Part shown: one piece after another, positions 35,413 through 44,100 of the stretch
Layout of the letters: the number at the start of each line of letters is the position of its first letter
How positions within the stretch are numbered: the stretch's first letter is position 1
DNA from: Paraflavitalea devenefica
Lineage (GTDB): Bacteria; Bacteroidota; Bacteroidia; Chitinophagales; Chitinophagaceae
NCBI RefSeq assembly: GCF_011759375.1
Contig: NZ_JAARML010000001.1
Span: 1,054,001 to 1,118,000 of the forward strand
Reading direction: 5' to 3'
DNA: 64,000 nt
Made by a program: the position numbers and the translations under genes
The notes under the pieces: generated by a model
The model's input: the letters and a program-made list of their open reading frames with translations, nothing else
Databases searched by the model: none
Told to the model about the DNA's origin: nothing

Positions 35413-35910
35413 TTAATGGCATTTAAAATAGTCGAAAGGTTCCTGGCAGTCGTTACACTGGTACAAGGCTTTACAGGCAGTAGAGCCAAACTCACTGATG
35501 CGGCGGGTATTGTAGGAACCGCACTGCGGACAAGCCACTGCTTCGTCTTCGGCAAACAGTTGGGTATTGCACACCTGCTGAACCGGATTGGGAGGAGCTA
35601 TTCCGTAAGCTGCCAGCTTTTGTTTGCCTGCCTCACTCATCCAATCGGTGGTCCAGGCAGGGGATAGTACCTGCCTGATGGTTACTTTCCTGTACCCGTT
35701 TTCCAATAACAGCAGGCGTATGTTGATGCTGATGACATCCATGGCCGGGCAGCCACTGTAGGTAGGCGTGATAGTGACGATTACTTCATCGTTGTTGACT
35801 TTCACATCACGTACGATACCCAGGTCGATGATGGACAGTACCGGGACTTCCGGATCAGTGACCTGTTCCAGGAGTGACCAGATGGATGATATGTTTGTTG
35901 TGGTGGTCAA
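35413..35910 (-). CDS. paaD: Phenylacetyl-CoA epoxidase maturation subunit PaaD
   Basis: A 165-residue protein with an N-terminal DUF59/MIP18-type domain (LEQVTDPEVPVLSIIDLGIV, ITPTYSGCPAMDVI) and a C-terminal cysteine-rich zinc or metal site (CPQCGSYNT, STACKALYQCNDC, FKCH). It is thought to help assemble or maintain the PaaABC/E metal centres. Located 12 nt after paaC. Confidence 0.93.
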   Translation of the reverse strand: MTTTTNISSIWSLLEQVTDPEVPVLSIIDLGIVRDVKVNNDEVIVTITPTYSGCPAMDVISINIRLLLLENGYRKVTIRQVLSPAWTTDWMSEAGKQKLAAYGIAPPNPVQQVCNTQLFAEDEAVACPQCGSYNTRRISEFGSTACKALYQCNDCQEPFDYFKCH

Positions 35911-35922
35911 TGTTCAACAGTA

Positions 35923-36726
35923 TTACCATTCAGCGCCGGGATAGGCGCGCTGCATGTATTGCATTTCGGCCAGGATGTAACCCAGGTGTTCTGTATGCCG
36001 GCCGGATTTACCGCCGGTATGCATATAGGTTCCCTCCCCTAAAGGGGAGGGCAATGGTAATGTAGCCTCTTGTAAAACTTCCTGCACTTTATTCAGCCAG
36101 GATTGTTGTAAAGCAGCTACGTCCACGCCTGTTCCTTCAGCAGCAGCGGCTGTTTCATAATCAACCGGTATAAAGAATTCGCCGGTATAGCCCCACCATT
36201 CTCCCAAGGCCTTTACCATACGTTCGTGGCTTTCTTCTGTTCCATCGCCCAGGCGGATGACCCACTCACTGCTCCACCGCAGGTGGTAGGTGACTTCTTT
36301 CAAGGATTTTTCTGCTATGGCTGCCAGGGTAGCATCCTTTGACTGTTGCAGTTGCTGGTACAACAAGTATTGGAATACACTGAAGAAGAATTGTCGCAGG
36401 ATGGTTTGTCCCCAATCGCCATTGGTCAGCTCTGTGAGCAGGCAGTTTTTAAAGGAACGTTCATCACGCAGGTAGGCGAGGGAGTCTTCGGAAGCCTCCC
36501 CCCGGCCCCCTCCGGTGGAGGGGGAGTTAGAATCAGCCTGGTTTATTAACGTGGCGGCGTATTGATAGAAGCTGCGGGCCTGTCCAATGAGATCCAGTGA
36601 AATGTTAGTAATGGCAATATCCTGCTCCAATACCGGCCCATGACCGCACCACTCGCTGTTACGCTGTGAGAGGATGAGGGTATTGTCGCCCAGGTGGAGG
36701 ATATAATTGATTAATGACTGGTTCAA
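35923..36726 (-). CDS. paaC: Phenylacetyl-CoA 1,2-epoxidase structural subunit PaaC
   Basis: A 267-residue subunit that pairs with PaaA. Conserved parts include LGDNTLILSQRNSEWCGHGP, LIGQARSFYQYAA, LRDERSFKN and GGKSGRHTEHLGYILAEMQY. Two low-complexity inserts stand out against the E. coli protein as I recall it (248 residues): SPSTGGGRGEA at about 71-81 and PLPSPLGEG at about 230-238. Both are encoded by GC-rich palindromic DNA of repeat type (36495-36526 and 36032-36053), in frame. The gene is otherwise intact and sits between paaB and paaD. Confidence 0.93.
   Translation of the reverse strand: MNQSLINYILHLGDNTLILSQRNSEWCGHGPVLEQDIAITNISLDLIGQARSFYQYAATLINQADSNSPSTGGGRGEASEDSLAYLRDERSFKNCLLTELTNGDWGQTILRQFFFSVFQYLLYQQLQQSKDATLAAIAEKSLKEVTYHLRWSSEWVIRLGDGTEESHERMVKALGEWWGYTGEFFIPVDYETAAAAEGTGVDVAALQQSWLNKVQEVLQEATLPLPSPLGEGTYMHTGGKSGRHTEHLGYILAEMQYMQRAYPGAEW
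36032..36053. repeat. Palindromic repeat inside paaC, CCCTCCCCTAAAGGGGAGGG
   Basis: CCCTCCCCTAAAGGGGAGGG is a perfect 9-bp inverted repeat around AA/T-type centre. It codes, on the minus strand, for LPSPLGEG in a loop just before the conserved GGKxGxHTEHLG motif of PaaC. Confidence 0.65.
36495..36526. repeat. Palindromic repeat inside paaC, CCCCCTCCGGTGGAGGGGG
   Basis: CCTCCCCCCGGCCCCCTCCG continues into GTGGAGGGGGAG, giving nested inverted repeats (CCCCCTCC / GGAGGGGG). It encodes SPSTGGGRGEA on the minus strand, a segment with no counterpart in E. coli PaaC as recalled. Confidence 0.65.
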
Positions 36727-36763
36727 TCGTTATTGTTTAATGTTCAATGTTCAATACAAGCGC

Positions 36764-37126
36764 CTACATGTGCTTCAGTTCATCGGGCAGGTCATAGAAT
36801 GTAGGATGGCGATATACTTTATCATTGGCAGGCTCATAGAAAGCGCCGGCATCATCGGGATTGGAGGCATGGATATGTTTGCTTTCCACTACCCAGATGC
36901 TGATGCCTTCTGAACGGCGGGTATATACGTCCCTTGCATTTTCAATGGCCATCTGCGCGTCGGCGGCTTGTAGACTGCCCACGTGCTTGTGATCAAGACC
37001 TTGTTTGCTACGGATGAAAACTTCCCACAGCGGCCACTCTGCGGAAGCTGAGGTTCCTGAAGTGAAAGGTCCGCCACTCTCTTCAGGAATGTCACCGTAA
37101 TAGTATTTTGTTATCCTTAAGTTCAT
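36764..37126 (-). CDS. paaB: Phenylacetyl-CoA 1,2-epoxidase subunit PaaB
   Basis: A 120-residue subunit. The conserved body begins EWPLWEVFIRSKQGLDHKHV and continues through DVYTRRSEGISIWVVES to YRHPTFYDLPDELKHM. E. coli PaaB is about 95 residues and starts at the equivalent of EWPLWEVF, so about 28 N-terminal residues are extra. They include IPEESGGPFTSGTSA, encoded by an inverted repeat (37054-37089). The paaB start codon overlaps an AT-rich repeat shared with the far side of the neighbouring four-helix-bundle gene. Confidence 0.93.
   Translation of the reverse strand: MNLRITKYYYGDIPEESGGPFTSGTSASAEWPLWEVFIRSKQGLDHKHVGSLQAADAQMAIENARDVYTRRSEGISIWVVESKHIHASNPDDAGAFYEPANDKVYRHPTFYDLPDELKHM
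37054..37089. repeat. Inverted repeat in the extra N-terminal codons of paaB
   Basis: TTCCTGAAG (37054-37062) and CTTCAGGAA (37081-37089) are perfect 9-bp arms around an 18-nt loop, lying wholly in the N-terminal extension of paaB. Confidence 0.5.
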
Positions 37127-37138
37127 TATTAATTATTT
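37125..37138. repeat. AT-rich flanking repeat, left of the four-helix-bundle gene
   Basis: ATTATTAATTATTT; its reverse complement AAATAATTAATAAT lies at 37536-37549 on the other side of the gene. Low complexity makes chance similarity possible. Confidence 0.4.
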
Positions 37139-37146
37139 ATTACTGA

Positions 37147-37533
37147 TTATTGGGTTGCTGAGGCTTTAGCAGTCTTTAAATATTTTATGTAGCTGTTTAG
37201 GTCTTTAAGACAAGTTTTATATTCTGTATTTATTTCTTTTAGTATTTCGTCACTTATGTACCCATCGTCAAATGCAATGATCATGTGATCCATGGTTTCG
37301 GTTAAGGAGCCTCTTGCCTGCCTGCAAAATTGGATGTTTTCCTGATGATGAAATCTTCCGAATCCTTCTGCCAGGTTAGCTGTAACAGATCTGCTCGAAT
37401 TAAGTACCTGTGCTTTTAACCTGTATTCTTCATTACCTGGAAACTTCTGTCTGACAACATCTGATATTCTTTTTCTGAACGATCTGCAGGCCTTGTAAAC
37501 CGGTAGATCGTAAAAATGATCATACGTAGCCAT
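37147..37533 (-). CDS. Four-helix-bundle (23S rRNA intervening-sequence-type) protein inside the paa operon
   Basis: A 128-residue helical protein with hallmarks of the S23/IVP family (TIGR02436): FYDLPVYKACRSFRKRI, the SSRSVTANLAEGFGR motif, and a helical C-terminus with LKDLNSYIKYLKT. Family members were first seen within intervening sequences of spirochaete 23S rRNA genes and are common in Bacteroidota; their function is unclear. Here the gene splits paaA from paaB, genes normally adjacent. It is flanked by AT-rich inverted repeats (37125-37138 and 37536-37549). Confidence 0.85.
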   Translation of the reverse strand: MATYDHFYDLPVYKACRSFRKRISDVVRQKFPGNEEYRLKAQVLNSSRSVTANLAEGFGRFHHQENIQFCRQARGSLTETMDHMIIAFDDGYISDEILKEINTEYKTCLKDLNSYIKYLKTAKASATQ

Positions 37534-37535
37534 CG

Positions 37536-37549
37536 AAATAATTAATAAT
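37536..37549. repeat. AT-rich flanking repeat, right of the four-helix-bundle gene
   Basis: AAATAATTAATAAT, the reverse complement of 37125-37138, directly upstream of the four-helix-bundle start codon. May be a relic of insertion or just AT-rich spacer. Confidence 0.4.
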
Positions 37550-37562
37550 TATTAATCAATAA

Positions 37563-38510
37563 TCAAGCGACCCGCTTCTCTTGTTTCATTTTCCGTTTTT
37601 CGGCGTGGGCGGCGGCGGCATCGCGGACCCAGGCGCCATCGTCCCAGGCTTTGCGGCGGGCTTCGAGGCGCTGCTTGTTGCAGGGGCCATTACCTTTTAC
37701 CACATTCCAGAATTCCACCCAGTCAATTTCTCCAAAGTCATAGTGGTCCTTCTGTGCATTCCATTTGAGCTCAGGGTCGGGCAGGGTGATGTTTAATATT
37801 TTGGCTTGCTCTACAATCATGTCTACAAACTGCTGCCGCAGCTCATCATTGCTCTTCCGTTTTATTTTCCAGGTCATGCTTTGATCGGAGTGGGTTGATT
37901 CACTGTCTTTAGGGCCAAACATCATTAAGGAAGGCCACCACCAGCGGTCGATAGCGTCCTGGCACATGGCGCGTTGTTCGGGTGTTCCTTTAGAAAGCAC
38001 CAGCAATATGTCGAATCCCTGGCGCTGGTGAAAGCTCTCTTCTTTACAGATACGCACCATTGCCCGGGCATAAGGTCCATAGGAAGTACGACAGAGCATT
38101 ACCTGGTTGAGGATAGCCGCTCCATCCACCAGCCAGCCAATAGCGCCGATATCGGCCCAGGTAAGCGTAGGATAGTTAAAGATGGAAGAGTATTTGGCCT
38201 TGCCGCTGTGCAGGTCCTCAATGGTTTGATTACGGGTAGTGCCCAATGTCTCTACTGCCGAATAGAGATATAAGCCATGGCCGGCCTCATCCTGTACTTT
38301 GGCCAGCAGGATAGCCTTGCGTTTGAGACTGGGAGCACGCGAAATCCAGTTGCCCTCCGGCAGCATGCCTACGATCTCACTGTGCGCGTGCTGGCTGATC
38401 TGACGCACCAATGTTTTGCGATAAGCATCAGGCATCCAGTCTTTGGGCTCTATTTTGATTTCCTGATCGACTTTATGCTGAAAAAGTTTTTCCAGTTCCT
38501 GCACAGACAT
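37563..38510 (-). CDS. paaA: Phenylacetyl-CoA 1,2-epoxidase catalytic subunit PaaA
   Basis: A 315-residue di-iron oxygenase subunit that adds oxygen to the aromatic ring of phenylacetyl-CoA to give the 1,2-epoxide. Iron-ligand motifs are [12 protein letters not shown] (E-x2-H) and [15 protein letters not shown] (E-x2-H). The ending is rich in Lys/Arg. It is the first gene of the operon, controlled by a promoter at 38530-38537 with an overlapping palindromic operator. Confidence 0.96.
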   Translation of the reverse strand: MSVQELEKLFQHKVDQEIKIEPKDWMPDAYRKTLVRQISQHAHSEIVGMLPEGNWISRAPSLKRKAILLAKVQDEAGHGLYLYSAVETLGTTRNQTIEDLHSGKAKYSSIFNYPTLTWADIGAIGWLVDGAAILNQVMLCRTSYGPYARAMVRICKEESFHQRQGFDILLVLSKGTPEQRAMCQDAIDRWWWPSLMMFGPKDSESTHSDQSMTWKIKRKSNDELRQQFVDMIVEQAKILNITLPDPELKWNAQKDHYDFGEIDWVEFWNVVKGNGPCNKQRLEARRKAWDDGAWVRDAAAAHAEKRKMKQEKRVA

Positions 38511-38529
38511 GGTGACAATTTTAGTGTTT

Positions 38530-38537
38530 CAAAGGTA
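38530..38537 (-). promoter_or_regulatory. Predicted -7 box of the paaA operon
   Basis: TACCTTTG on the minus strand, 19 nt before the ATG. Counting a 20-nt spacer places the -33 element at 38558-38561, inside the operator palindrome. Confidence 0.7.
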
Positions 38538-38556
38538 ATTTATTATTTGCAGTCGC

Positions 38557-38572
38557 GCTAACGGTTGTTAGC
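38557..38572. promoter_or_regulatory. Palindromic operator GCTAAC-N4-GTTAGC (paaA promoter)
   Basis: GCTAACGGTTGTTAGC is a perfect 6+6 inverted repeat with the same CTAAC/GTTAG arms and 4-nt spacing as the TetR/paaE promoter palindrome at 9886-9899. It covers the -33 position of the paaA promoter, a suitable place for repression. Confidence 0.78.
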
Positions 38573-38732
38573 TTATTGTTTTGTTGTATTTTGTGTGCTG
38601 AAGCAGCAGAAAAATGTGCTGAAGTGTCGAATCAATATACCAGGAGGAAATCCCGGCGGGACCGTTTAAAGGGCCGGTTTACCCACTGATAGTCAACGAT
38701 TGTACTGATCTGTTTGTTAACGATTGCCGACC

Positions 38733-39344
38733 ATGGAGCATCTACAGGATCCTGATTATGCGTATATAAAACCTTTGCTGCAAAAGGTAGCAACGGGCGA
38801 CCAGCGTGCGTTCCGTGAACTGTACCATACTTTCCATAAAAGACTGCATTATTTTGCTTTTGCCCTGGTGAAGACGAAGGAAGCTGCTGAAGAGATCGTA
38901 GAAGATGTTTTTATCCGGTTATGGAGCCAGCGGGCAACGATTACCCAAATCAACAATTTAAAGATCTACCTGTATACGGCCACCAAGAATACGGCCCTGA
39001 ATTATTTATCGAAGAAGGCGCGGGAGAGTATGGTGGAGCCCTTTGATGATATTGATATTGCCTTGCAGGAAACCAGTATTTCGCCGGAGCAAATCATGAT
39101 CACTACAGAAACGTACCAGCAGATCAGGCAGGCAGTAGAAGCTTTACCACCCCGTTGTAAGATGATCTTCAAGCTGATCCGCGAAGATGGCCTGAAGTAT
39201 AAAGAGGTCTCCGAAATTCTGAATATCTCCATTAATACGATAGACGCGCAGATGGCCATCGCCGTACAGCGGATTGCCGATGCCGTGCGTAAAGACTTTG
39301 AAAAATTTCCCCGGTCGAAGTCTACCTCCTCTAAAAAAATATAG
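38733..39344 (+). CDS. ECF RNA polymerase sigma factor (Bacteroidetes family 1)
   Basis: A 203-residue sigma-70-type factor. Region 2 is DQRAFRELYHTFHKRLHYFAF through EDVFIRLWSQR (quoted in parts), and region 4 is LPPRCKMIFKLIREDGLKYK with EVSEILNISINTID as the helix-turn-helix. Such factors pair with FecR anti-sigma factors and activate SusC/SusD loci, and FecR and SusC follow directly. ATG at 38733 is used; a TTG at 38724 is possible. Divergent from paaA. Confidence 0.94.
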   Translation: MEHLQDPDYAYIKPLLQKVATGDQRAFRELYHTFHKRLHYFAFALVKTKEAAEEIVEDVFIRLWSQRATITQINNLKIYLYTATKNTALNYLSKKARESMVEPFDDIDIALQETSISPEQIMITTETYQQIRQAVEALPPRCKMIFKLIREDGLKYKEVSEILNISINTIDAQMAIAVQRIADAVRKDFEKFPRSKSTSSKKI

Positions 39345-39516
39345 GGTTCATTACCCCCGGAAACTGCCATTTTTACAGTAAATTTACCTGTAAGAACGAA
39401 GGATCATTATGTGCAAATACCTGTTTATACCAGCCAATGGCGACTTTTGTTTGGTCTCTCCCAGCAGGAGAACAGGCCTGCAATCCTCTTTTTCATCCAC
39501 CAAAAAGCTTCTTCAC

Positions 39517-39571
39517 TTTACGTTCGGTTTACTTTCAGTTTACTTTCGGTTTGCCTTCAGTTTAGTTACCG
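39517..39571. repeat. 11-bp tandem array TTTACTTTCRG (five units)
   Basis: TTTACGTTCGG, TTTACTTTCAG, TTTACTTTCGG, TTTGCCTTCAG, TTTAGTTACCG follow one another at an exact 11-bp period. It lies in the 448-nt gap between the sigma gene and fecR (39345-39792), which holds no convincing gene. A second array follows. Confidence 0.85.
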
Positions 39572-39575
39572 GTAG

Positions 39576-39632
39576 CTTGATCTATGCTTAATCCATGGCT
39601 GATCCATACCTGATCTATGGAGTATCTATAGG
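39576..39632. repeat. Second array, about 11-bp period, CTGATCYATGG
   Basis: CTTGATCTATG, CTTAATCCATGG, CTGATCCATAC, CTGATCTATGG, AGTATCTATAGG: units of 11, 12, 11, 11 and 12 bp. It directly continues the preceding array, and ends 160 nt before the fecR ATG. Confidence 0.75.
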
Positions 39633-39792
39633 TAAGGGCGGCCTGTCCTGCGTCTTATCCTGACGTTAAGGGTCCTATAGAAAAATGACAAAATTGCAGT
39701 TTCCCTTTTCTTCAGAAACCTATAAAAATTTTAACATTGGCTTAGTAGATGGCTTTAAAAAGTTTGTCTTTTATAGCAAAGCTTGCTATTTG

Positions 39793-40914
39793 ATGCCGCA
39801 CCAGCGTATTTATGAATTGATTGCCCGTAAGTTGTCAGGCGAGGCTACAGCCGCCGAACTGGAAGAGTTGCATACCTGGCTACAGGAGCATGGCGGCGAT
39901 CAATATGTTTACGATGTTCTTTCTTCCTACTGGCAACAGCATCCCAACCTGTTTTCCGAAGAAGCGAATGATGAGGAAGAAAGGTTCCAGCGCATCCTGC
40001 AGGCAAGCCCTCCCCCAGCAATAACCACTTTACCAGACAGCTCAACTATTCCGGCCAGGATTTTCCCTTTACGCCGCTGGCTTTCTTATGCAGCCGTGGT
40101 AACAGCCCTGGCAGGCAGTGCTTTTGCTGTTTACTGGTTCAGTAAAAGCAGGCCGGATACGCCTGCCGATGCACTGGTCCGCAACCAGCCGATGAGTGAG
40201 GTGGTGGCAAGGCCCGGCAGCCGTTCGAAGCTGGTATTGCCGGATGGCACACAGGTGTGGCTGAATGCGGAGAGCCGCATCACATACCAGCACAATTTCA
40301 ATACAGATCAGCGTGAGGTGAACCTGGAAGGGGAAGCTTTTTTTGATGTAACCCATGATGCCAGCCGGCCCTTTGTTGTACATACTTCCGGCATTGATGT
40401 GAAGGTGCTGGGTACGGCTTTTAATGTGAAGTCATACGCCGCTGATGCCACGATAGAAACCACTTTGTTGAGGGGCTCCATTGAAGTAGTGAAGAAGAAT
40501 GACCCCGCGGCGCCGAAGGTGATCCTTCGCCCACATGAGAAGCTGGTATTTAATAAAGAAGAACTGGGCGCCGATAAGGATATGATGAGCAGTAAGCCTG
40601 CTTCGGCTGACGTCCTGCCCCAACGGCCGGCTATTTCGGTTACGATGCTTCCTCAGCATAAGCCCGACAGTATTATTAAAGAGACTTCCTGGATGTATAA
40701 TAAACTGAATTTCGACGGGGATAGTTTTGAAGAACTGGCAGCCAAGATGGAGCGCTGGTATGATGTAAAGATCACGATCCATAATGAGAAGCTGAAACGC
40801 TCGCGCCTGAAGGGAAGTTTTGAGACGGAAACGATCAGGCAGGCGCTGGAAGCGTTGAAGCTGACTGTACTGTTTGAGTATGAGATGAAGGGAAGGGAGA
40901 TTGAGATAAGGTGA
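39793..40914 (+). CDS. FecR-family anti-sigma factor
   Basis: A 373-residue inner-membrane regulator. An N-terminal cytosolic part (MPHQRIYELIARKLSGEATA) precedes one transmembrane segment (LSYAAVVTALAGSAFAVYWF, about residues 97-116). The periplasmic FecR domain follows (GSRSKLVLPDGTQVWLNAES, LEGEAFFDVTHDASRPFVVH) with a C-terminal domain of the STN-contacting type (YDVKITIHNEKLKRSRLKG). It would hold the upstream sigma factor inactive until the SusC receptor signals. ATG at 39793 chosen; the longer frame adds a sequence unlike the family. Confidence 0.93.
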   Translation: MPHQRIYELIARKLSGEATAAELEELHTWLQEHGGDQYVYDVLSSYWQQHPNLFSEEANDEEERFQRILQASPPPAITTLPDSSTIPARIFPLRRWLSYAAVVTALAGSAFAVYWFSKSRPDTPADALVRNQPMSEVVARPGSRSKLVLPDGTQVWLNAESRITYQHNFNTDQREVNLEGEAFFDVTHDASRPFVVHTSGIDVKVLGTAFNVKSYAADATIETTLLRGSIEVVKKNDPAAPKVILRPHEKLVFNKEELGADKDMMSSKPASADVLPQRPAISVTMLPQHKPDSIIKETSWMYNKLNFDGDSFEELAAKMERWYDVKITIHNEKLKRSRLKGSFETETIRQALEALKLTVLFEYEMKGREIEIR

Positions 40915-41005
40915 GCGGCAATCGTGAATCGGCAGTCGGCAGTGCGTTTGCTTCGATAAAAAAGAAAGGGATGTATTAAAAGTTTGCTTGCAAGGCCTGG
41001 ATGCC

Positions 41006-41073
41006 CTGTTGGAGCGGGGTATTTGGGAGCCGGCTATATAAGATAAAATGGGACCCTGTTGGAGCAGGATCCC
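41006..41073. repeat. CCCTGTTGGAGC direct repeat with hairpin upstream of susC
   Basis: CCCTGTTGGAGC occurs near 41008 and again near 41054. The second copy lies in a hairpin, GGGACCCTG (41050-41058) with CAGGATCCC (41065-41073). It is in the 239-nt gap between fecR and the SusC gene and could affect expression of susC relative to fecR. No T-run follows. Confidence 0.5.
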
Positions 41074-41153
41074 GTTAAGGCAGTAACAGAAACCTGGAAC
41101 AGATCTGGTAAATCGACCGGGGTTCTGATTTGATCACCTTAAAGCGTAAATAT

Positions 41154-44100
41154 ATGAAAAAAAGTACGCCTCCCCGGAGGAGGTATGCACTCGCCCCATC
41201 GCTCTTTAAACTGTTACTGATTATGAAGATGACCTTCTTCCTCATCGTGTTAAGCGTTTGCCAGGTACACGCTCATGTGTATGGTCAGGGCAACATTACA
41301 CTGAATCTGCAACAGACTTCAATTGACAAGGTTTTAAACAAGATTGAAAAGACAGGCGGATTCAGGTTCCTGTATAATTATGACCTGAAGGCACTGAAGA
41401 AGAAGGTAAATGTGGATGTGAAGAATTCCAGCATTAAGGAAACATTGGATAAGGTGCTTTCCAATACAGATCTCACTTACAAACTACTGGAGAATAACCT
41501 GGTAGTGATTATTTCGCAAACGCAGGAAAAGCAGGCGATCCGCATTACCGGTAAGGTAACAGGCCCCAATAACGAACCGCTTTTTGGTGTGTCGGTACAG
41601 GTAAAAGGTACCACGACCGGAACTTCTACAGACAATGCAGGAACGTATAGTATTACGGCTGAAGAGAATGCTACCCTGAGGTTTTCTTATATCGGCTACC
41701 TGGATAAGGAAGTGCCTGTGAACGGGCAGAATGTGGTGAATGTAGAGTTGGCCCCTTCCGATAAACCACTGGACCAGGTAGTGGTGGTAGGTTATGGCAG
41801 CCAGCGCAAGAAGGATATTACCGGCGCTGTTTCGGTGATCAAGTCAAGCGATTTTGAAAACCGGCCGATCGTGAGCGCTGCTGCGGGATTGCAGGGACAA
41901 GCTGCCGGCGTGAATGTATTTGCTTCTTCCGGTAAACCCGGCTGGGGCCTTACCGTGAGTGTGCGTGGTAATACTTCCTTGACCGCCAAGAATGATCCGC
42001 TGTATGTAGTAGATGGCGTGATCGTGAATAGCATTGATTTTATTAACCCACAGGATATTGAAAGTTTCTCTGTGTTGAAGGATGCGTCTTCGGCCGCTAT
42101 TTATGGCGCCAGCGGCGCTAATGGTGTGGTGCTGATCACTACCAAAAAAGGTACATCAGGCAAGGCCAAGATATCCGTGAATGCCTATACCGGCTTTTCC
42201 AATTTTGCCAAGAAGATTGATGTGCTGGACAGGGACCAATACCTGGCCCTGGTACAGTCTATGGGTTATACTGATCCTAACAATAATAATACCGACTGGC
42301 AGGATGTAGCTTTTGGAACCGGTAAGGAACACAATGTACAGGTAGCCGTTTCCGGTGGCAATGCCGGCAACCGTTATTATGTATCGGGCGGTTATCAAAA
42401 GCAGCAAGGTGTGGTAGCCCCTGCCGATTATGACCGTTATTCAGTACGCGCCAACCTGGAGAATAAGGTGAAGGACTGGCTGAATGTAACTACGAACCTG
42501 ACTTATTTAAGATCAGAGTTCGTTGACATTACTGATAATGCCGGTGGCGCCAGGGGTGGTACGATCCTTTCCACGCTTAGCTCACCTCCCACCCTGGGCA
42601 TTTATAAACCAGATGGCACTTATACTTCGAATGTAAACCAGGGTAGCTGGGAAAACCCGGTTGCCATGGCTTTTGGCGCCGATCAGAAGAGTATTGATAA
42701 CCGTGTGCTGGGCAATATAGCGGCTGACTTCAGGATTATACCGGGTTTGAATTTCCGTTCCAATTTTGGCATCGAATCACAAAGCAACCGTTGGGACAAG
42801 TTCCAGGACCCCTATATGACCGATTATGGCCGGAGTGTAAAAGGAGTGGCTTATAGTTCTTCCACTCAACGGTTTGTATGGCTGTTTGAGAATACCCTGA
42901 ATTATACCAAGCAATTTGGTGATCATAGTTTAACCGCTTTGGTGGGCCACACGATGCAGGAATCCGATTATAAGTACAGTTATGCAGAAGGCCGTGATTT
43001 CCCCAATGCATCGGTACGTACGTTGAATGCGGCCAGGTTAAGGATCAGCCTGCCTACCACCGAATCGCAATGGAGCAAGCGTTCTTACCTGGCACGGGTG
43101 AATTATTCGTACGGGGATAGGTATTTACTAACCACCAACCTGCGTTATGACGGATCATCCCGCTTCCCTTCCGATGAACGCTGGGGCTTGTTCCCTTCCG
43201 TAGCCGTAGCCTGGCGTATCAGCAATGAAGATTTTATGGCCAACAATACTTTTTTCTCCGACCTGAAGCTGCGCCTGGGATGGGGTAAAACCGGTAATGA
43301 TGCCATTGGCGATTATGATTATTATGGCCTGTTTACCCCCAATGGCGCCGGTGGATTTACTTTCGACAATCTTCCCAAGGATGAGCTTACCTGGGAAAAG
43401 ACCACGCAAACGAATGTGGGCATAGATGCGAGCTTTTTGAATAACCGCCTGAATGTTACGATTGATGGTTATATTAAAAAGACGAATGACCTGCTGGTAG
43501 CTGTGCAACCGCCACCCTCTTCCGGATTTGGCAGCCAGACTTATAATGTAGGTTCTATTGAAAACAAAGGTGTGGAGCTGGCCGTGAATGCCGTTGCTGT
43601 GAATGGCAAAAGTGTGAAATGGAATGTTAACGGTAATATTTCTTTCAACCGTAATAAGGTTACCAGCCTTGGTGAATTCACCACGAGCATTCCTTATGGC
43701 AGTGTGTATGAACGCGGCAATGCGATCCGTGCAGAAGCCGGCAAGCCATTAGGCTCTTTTTATGGTTATGTATCAGAAGGAGTGGACCCCACGAATGGTA
43801 TGATGAAGTATGCCGACCTGGACAAGAGCGGCGGTCTTTCTGATGGCGACCGTACTTATATTGGTTATGCCCAACCCGATTTTATTTATGGCCTGACCAA
43901 TACAGTAAGCTATAAGAATTTTGAGCTGAATGTGTTTTTCCAGGGCATACAGGGAAATGATATTTTCAATGCCTCCCGCATAGAAACAGAGGGTATGTAT
44001 GATTCAAAGAACCAGAGCACAAAGGTGTTGAGGCGTTGGACCGCATCCGGACAGATCACTGATATACCCCGTGCTACCGGTGGTTCTGCCGGAGCGCCCC

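Noticed and set aside
39409..39591. 60-residue open frame after the sigma gene
   Set aside because: It lies over the 11-bp tandem array, which by itself gives an open frame rich in Phe, Ser and Leu.
40915..41153. Riboswitch upstream of susC
   Set aside because: Only a direct repeat and one simple hairpin are present; no known riboswitch core could be recognised.
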